The translations under genes were made by a program, and so were the position numbers. From contig NZ_SOAV01000003.1 of the NCBI RefSeq assembly GCF_004364245.1, positions 543,104-607,103 of the forward strand: 64,000 nucleotides of DNA, written 5' to 3'. Positions 60,221 through 64,000 of this stretch are shown here, piece by piece (the first letter of the stretch is position 1; each line of letters opens with the position of its first letter). This DNA is from Streptomyces sp. BK208 (GTDB lineage: Bacteria; Actinomycetota; Actinomycetes; Streptomycetales; Streptomycetaceae). The notes under the pieces were generated by a model. That model saw nothing but the letters and a program-made list of their open reading frames with translations. It was not told the DNA's origin and made no database searches.

Positions 60221-62323
60221 TCAGGCGGCTTCCTGCGGAGCGGCCAAGCCCGTGCGGCGGCGTGCGGCTGCGGGAAGCCACCAGTTGGCGGGACCGAGCG
60301 CCGCCATGACAGCCGGCACCAGCACTCCGCGCACCAGGACGGCGTCGACGAGCGCGGCCAAGGCCACCCCTGCCCCGATCATCTTGATCACGGATACGGA
60401 GGAGGTGACCATGGCCGACGTGGAGACCGCCACGGCCAGTGCGGCGGACGTCATCAGCCGCCCGGTACGAGCGATGCCCTCCACCACAGCAGCCCGGTTG
60501 TCCGCACCGCGCTGGTACTCCTCACGGATCCGCCCCAGCAGGAACACCTCGTAATCCACCGACAGGGCCAGGGCGATGGCCAAGGTGAACAGCAGCAGCG
60601 AGACGTCGAGTGTCCCGGTGACCGTGAATCCTCCGAGTGCGCGGCGAGCCGTGCCGTCCTGGAAGACAGCAACCACCGCTCCCAGGCTCGCGCCGAGACT
60701 GACAACGGCCACGACCAGTGCCTTGAGGGGCGCGACGACGCTGCGGGTGAACAAGGCCAGGAGAAGTGCCAGCCCGACGCTCAGCAACGCCAACGCCCAG
60801 GGCAGCGCCCGCTTGGCGGCCGCAAGGGTGTCCTCGACCTCGGCGGCTCGCCCACCGACCATGACGGGCCCTGGCGCGGGGACCGCCCGGATCGCCTTGA
60901 CCAGATCCGCGGCGCCGCTGCTTCCTGCTCGCACCGTGGTCGTGGCGGCGAGAACGGTTCCTGCCCCAGGCGCACCGGCCGCCACCCGCACGCCGGTCAC
61001 GCCCGGAACGGCAGCCAGAGCCTGCTGGTACCCGGCCAGCCGTTCCGCAGGGGCCGCCTGGGACAGCACCACCGTGACCAGCTGCTCCGGCGCTCCGGCG
61101 AACTCCGCCCGGACCCGTTCGCCGGCGGACGCGACGGGCGAGGAGGCGGGCATGACGCGATGGTCCATGATGCCCAGCCGAGCGTGGGTGAAGGGCCACG
61201 CCATCATGCCGAGCAAGACCACGACAACACCGCCGGCCACAGCCCACCGCCGGGTCACCACTCGCGCGGTCCGGCGCCAGAAAGGGCTGCCCTGGCCAAG
61301 CTTCGTGCGCCGCCAGCGGTGGAAGGGATCGCCTCGTTCGCACAGCGGTCCCAGCAGCACCACGCAGGCAGGCGTCAGCAGCAGCGCCACGGTGGCAGAC
61401 AGGAGCGTGACGGTCACGCCTGCCAACGCGAGCGCCCGGACCAGGGGCACCGGGACGACCGTCACCGCGGCCAGGCACACCGTGACCGCGGCGGCGGAGA
61501 AGGCGACCGAGCGACCACTGGTACGAACGGCCACGGCCAACGCCTCGGCGCGTGCCAGTCCGCCGGCCAGCTCCTCCCGGTACCGTGCCAGGAGAAATAG
61601 CGTGTAGTCCACGGCAAGGCCGAATCCGATGGCCAGAGCCGCATTCACCGCGAACGCCGAGACGTGCACCAGCCGCGCCATGCCACTGAGCAATGGGATG
61701 GTGCACAGCACGGCGACCCCGGCGACCAGCACCGGCATCAGAGCACTCACGAACGAGCCGTAGGTGATCAGCAGCAGGACGAACACGACCGGTGCCGCCA
61801 GGAGTTCGGCCCGCAGCAGGTCATCCTCGATACGGCTGTCCACGCGCTCCAGCGTCCACGACAGCCCGCTTGCTTGAACCGTGGAGGCCGGCACAACGGC
61901 TCGCGCCCGCGTTACCAGGCGGTCGGCCGTCTTCTCCCGTTCGTGTACGGATCCGTTCAGGCTCGCAAGGACCAGCACGGCAGCGCCGTCGCGGGAACGC
62001 AACGCCGACTGCTCCCGGGTGGCACCGGACCATACGGCGCGCACCCCGGACTCGCGGGGCAAGGCGGCCGAGACGATCTGAGCAGCCCGCGCGGCGCTAC
62101 GCCCGGTTCGCCCATCACCGGTGACCCTCAGGACCAGATCAACGGGCGGAACTCCCGCACGCTTCGCCGCGTGCCGCGCTCTGACCGCCTCCGAGCTCTC
62201 GACCACTCTGCCGTCCCTGCCGAACGCCGCGACCGAGGCCGGAATCAACCAGGCCGCGCAGGCGACGACGAGCACGGCCCCGAGCACTACCAGCCGCGCC
62301 CGCGCCACAGACATCCGGGCCAC
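60221..62323 (-). CDS. MMPL-family lipid exporter of the polyketide-lipid cluster
   Basis: This 700-residue membrane protein has two MMPL repeats, each starting with a long extracytoplasmic loop. Signatures are FGLAVDYTLFLLARYREEL in the first half and ALSVDYEVFLLGRIREEY in the second. MmpL proteins use the proton gradient to move complex lipids such as polyketide-based waxes (MmpL7 with DIM is the known model). No accessory domain is present. GTG 62323 has GGAGGAG 10 nt upstream, better spaced than for ATG 62314. It is transcribed alone, towards the WS/DGAT gene, and is expected to export the cluster's product. Confidence 0.92.
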   Translation of the reverse strand: MARMSVARARLVVLGAVLVVACAAWLIPASVAAFGRDGRVVESSEAVRARHAAKRAGVPPVDLVLRVTGDGRTGRSAARAAQIVSAALPRESGVRAVWSGATREQSALRSRDGAAVLVLASLNGSVHEREKTADRLVTRARAVVPASTVQASGLSWTLERVDSRIEDDLLRAELLAAPVVFVLLLITYGSFVSALMPVLVAGVAVLCTIPLLSGMARLVHVSAFAVNAALAIGFGLAVDYTLFLLARYREELAGGLARAEALAVAVRTSGRSVAFSAAAVTVCLAAVTVVPVPLVRALALAGVTVTLLSATVALLLTPACVVLLGPLCERGDPFHRWRRTKLGQGSPFWRRTARVVTRRWAVAGGVVVVLLGMMAWPFTHARLGIMDHRVMPASSPVASAGERVRAEFAGAPEQLVTVVLSQAAPAERLAGYQQALAAVPGVTGVRVAAGAPGAGTVLAATTTVRAGSSGAADLVKAIRAVPAPGPVMVGGRAAEVEDTLAAAKRALPWALALLSVGLALLLALFTRSVVAPLKALVVAVVSLGASLGAVVAVFQDGTARRALGGFTVTGTLDVSLLLFTLAIALALSVDYEVFLLGRIREEYQRGADNRAAVVEGIARTGRLMTSAALAVAVSTSAMVTSSVSVIKMIGAGVALAALVDAVLVRGVLVPAVMAALGPANWWLPAAARRRTGLAAPQEAA

Positions 62324-62420
62324 TACCGCACCACTCCTCCACGGATCTGTTCTTGCCGTCCGTCGAGGAGAACGGCTAAATCCGCTCGAAGTAGCTGTGC
62401 TGCGGGGTGAAAGTGCACAG

Positions 62421-62634
62421 GAAACAGGTCGAGCACCACCGGCCGCACCTGAAGAACCATAGAAATCCGCAGGTCAGAGCCTCTTTGCAGCAGGCTCAAG
62501 AATAGCTACACACTCCACGTGCGACGTCATCGAAAAGATGTCAGACTGAAGGGATCCGAGAAAGCCGCTGGTCAGAGCCGGTTTCTCGGCTCGTCGCCCT
62601 TCGTGCAGACGCCCGGAGCGTCAAACGAGCGTCA
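62421..62634 (-). repeat. Island-boundary repeat, copy 5
   Basis: The minus strand encodes DIFSMTSHVECVAILEPA, then AKRL and a stop (about 62545-62474). The inner GCGTCA-N5-GCGTCA box is at 62618-62634, 76 bp from the DIF codons. The left flank GAAACAGGTCGAGCACCACC aligns with copy 4. The outer box is missing or degenerate because the MMPL promoter lies there. Confidence 0.78.
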
Positions 62635-62988
62635 TGAGCAACAGCCTTCTTCCGGCTCAGGACGGGGACGCCGGCAAGCCGACCCCCGCACTAACCCGCT
62701 TCCGACACTCCGGACATGGCGCCCCCGTCCCCCTGCCCCTCGCTTCCAACGGCCTTGCCGCGATCGCTGAACGATTCACCAAGCCCCGCGCTGAGACTTC
62801 CGGAGCCGGAGCGCAGTTCCAGTCCGCGTCAGGAACCCCCCACGCAGGGAACCGCTGGTCCACACCGACTGGCTTGTCCCGTGCACGGAGACAGCGACCG
62901 GGTGGCCGCGTGGGGCGGTCCGTGAGGGCAGCCGTCGCCGAACTGCAGTGGACGGATACCTGGAGTGTGACTAGCCGGGATCTGCCTC
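62635..62988. other. 354 bp without a supportable gene
   Basis: This lies to the right of repeat copy 5. Open frames here have no family signature. It ends at the kinase pseudogene. Confidence 0.4.
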
Positions 62989-63553
62989 TCAGAAGGACGG
63001 CGTCCCACCCCGTACGAAGGCCGCGATGTCTTCGATGCTCGGGGCGCAGACGGAAGAGGTGTCCACGACCTTGGTGGGGACGTCGAGGGAGAGGGGCACG
63101 AAGGACTCCAGTGAGTGATCCCCCTGAGTGAGCGCTTCCAGCAGTTCGCGATCGTCGTGCGCGGCGCGATGGGGGTTCTCAGCGGCACGCTGGGCGATGC
63201 GGTCGCGGGCGATCGCGGCAGGCGCGAGTACAGCGGATGACTCGAAGGTGGCCAAGGTCCGCCAGCGGTTCCAGGTTCGCCCGCCACAGCCGGTCCTGGT
63301 AGGCGGCTTCCGCCACCACCGTCACCCTGGCCCGCAGGAGCACCGTCAGGACGCCGAAGAAGGTCTCCAGGGTCAGGGAGTTGAGGGGATCACTCCTGGC
63401 GCGCCGGTAGCCGGAGTGGCCATGACCATGCCTTGCTTGATTTCGTCCCGAACGGATTGCGGGGCATCCGAGTTCGCAGGCCAGGGCGCGTGCGAGGGTG
63501 GTTTTCCCCGCGCCGGGCCTCCACTCACGACGACAGTGTGGGTGGGTTCATAG
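62989..63553 (-). pseudogene. P-loop kinase (AAA_33-like) with several frameshifts
   Basis: Reading the minus strand across frames gives THTVVVSGGP, then after a 1-base loss GKTTLARALACELGCPAI, then RDEIKQGMVMATP, then NSLTLETFFGVLTVLLRARV and TVVAEAAYQDRLWRANLEPL, then RDRIAQRAAENPHRAAHDDR and SVCAPSIEDIAAFVRGG. Together this is a small P-loop kinase/phosphotransferase, but at least four frameshifts separate the parts. It is a pseudogene. Confidence 0.75.
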
Positions 63554-64000
63554 CGTGTCCTCGCATGTCAGCACGGCAACGGAGCCGTTCGGTCAGTCGT
63601 CGGTCACGGAGGCTGGGGCCTCTCGGCCAGGTGAAGGCGATGCGGAGAGGACGATGGTTGAACCCGGATCCGGAAGCGGGGCAGGTGCGAGCCGGATCCG
63701 GGGTGGCATGGGGCCTCGGTGGGTGGACTACTTGACCGCGCCGGCTGGTGGGAAAGTTCAAACTCTCGGATGGATGGAGCAGGGGGCCGTTCCATCGGGC
63801 AGCTGTCTTCATGTTTGGAGCCGGTCCGCGGTCAGCTCCGCAAACTGGCCGACCGGGGCTAAGGGCTGTCCCGTAACTGCTGGTCACAGGCGGGGTGGCC
63901 TTGGGGCATCTGGCGTGATCACGGCTTCGGATTCAGCGTGGATAGCGAAAAGGGCAGGGCCCCAGGCGACCGCACGTTCCTCTCAGCTGCCTACGATGTG
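63554..64000. other. 447 bp at the right edge, unassigned
   Basis: No gene can be supported. GGGCTGTCCCGTAACTG near 63861-63877 resembles the outer end of some Streptomyces IS elements, but neither a transposase nor a matching inverted end is in view. Confidence 0.3.

Noticed and set aside
14267..62634. The five repeats as a CRISPR array or as tRNA-type att sites
   Set aside because: The copies are 7-18 kb apart and ~320-360 bp long, so this is not CRISPR. No cloverleaf or tRNA 3' end is visible. The conserved core is a protein-coding gene end instead.
63861..64000. Possible IS end and coding fragment (ERAVAWGPALFAIHAESEAV) at the right edge
   Set aside because: A stop interrupts the frame and neither a transposase nor a second inverted end is in the window.

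Overview
The window is about 70% GC DNA from an actinomycete, almost certainly a Streptomyces. The reasons are frequent GTG/TTG starts, very high GC at third codon positions, XRE/MmyB regulators, NRPS and type I PKS genes, a streptogrisin-like secreted protease, and three recognisable TTA (bldA-type) codons. No core housekeeping gene is present. It reads as accessory DNA, with many broken genes and one inactivated IS.

Layout. (A) 1-9.5 kb: part of a small NRPS cluster. An MbtH-like protein, an A-PCP protein and a C-A-PCP protein run rightwards. Facing them are an ATP-grasp ligase, a LuxR-type regulator with a degenerate receiver, an anticodon-domain-less AsnRS-like enzyme and an XRE regulator. 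(B) 10.1-14.2 kb: an SDR / MFS exporter / Atu4866-family operon divergent from an XRE-MmyB regulator, with a clean 13-bp dyad between them and an SDR relic beyond. (C) 14.9-21.6 kb: a five-gene overlapping operon (XRE-TPR regulator, TIR protein, P-loop protein with R in place of the Walker lysine, two-TM protein, small tagged protein), followed by an RHH/Doc toxin-antitoxin pair. (D) 22.1-37.0 kb: anti-sigma-type kinase, LysR, secreted serine protease and collagenase, peptide-binding protein, a decayed second RHH/Doc pair, a dead IS5-family element, an IS110 scrap, a TetR/MMPL pair with operator, an ABM-like monooxygenase and a LuxR relic. (E) 37.5-44.0 kb: an AbiEii-type nucleotidyltransferase pair, a GNAT, an M1 peptidase scrap, a two-component system and an FtsX-type ABC transporter. 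(F) 44.5-62.3 kb: a polyketide-lipid cluster with two SDR-fold enzymes, a CoA-acylating-like ALDH, a full KS-AT-DH-cMT-ER-KR-ACP PKS, ferredoxin reductase, desaturase, WS/DGAT acyltransferase and MMPL exporter. (G) 62.6-64 kb: a P-loop kinase pseudogene and unassigned DNA.

The most unusual structure is what separates these blocks. Five diverged intergenic repeats (near 14.4, 21.9, 37.2, 44.3 and 62.5 kb) lie in the same orientation. Each carries, on the minus strand, the in-frame last ~20 codons and stop of an RlmD/TrmA-type RNA m5U-methyltransferase gene (pattern DIFPMTxHVECVAILEPAxKG then stop). Exactly 76-77 bp further on is a GCGTCA-N5-GCGTCA box. A similar box on the other side of copies 2-4 lies ~145-180 bp before the gene end. 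Blocks C, D, E and F each sit neatly between two copies. This looks like serial insertion of cargo islands at the 3' end of an RNA methyltransferase gene, in the manner of staphylococcal SCC elements at rlmH. No recombinase gene is in the window, so mobility is inference.

How genes may work together. In block C the regulator, TIR effector, degenerate P-loop protein and membrane protein form one translationally coupled unit. Glycine-rich beta tags recur in three of the proteins, which makes this a candidate defence or signalling system. In block F a methyl-branched chain would be made by the PKS, released reductively by the thioester reductase, processed by the ALDH/SDR and desaturase-reductase pair, esterified by the WS/DGAT enzyme and exported by MMPL. 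Both readings are inferred from families and gene order.
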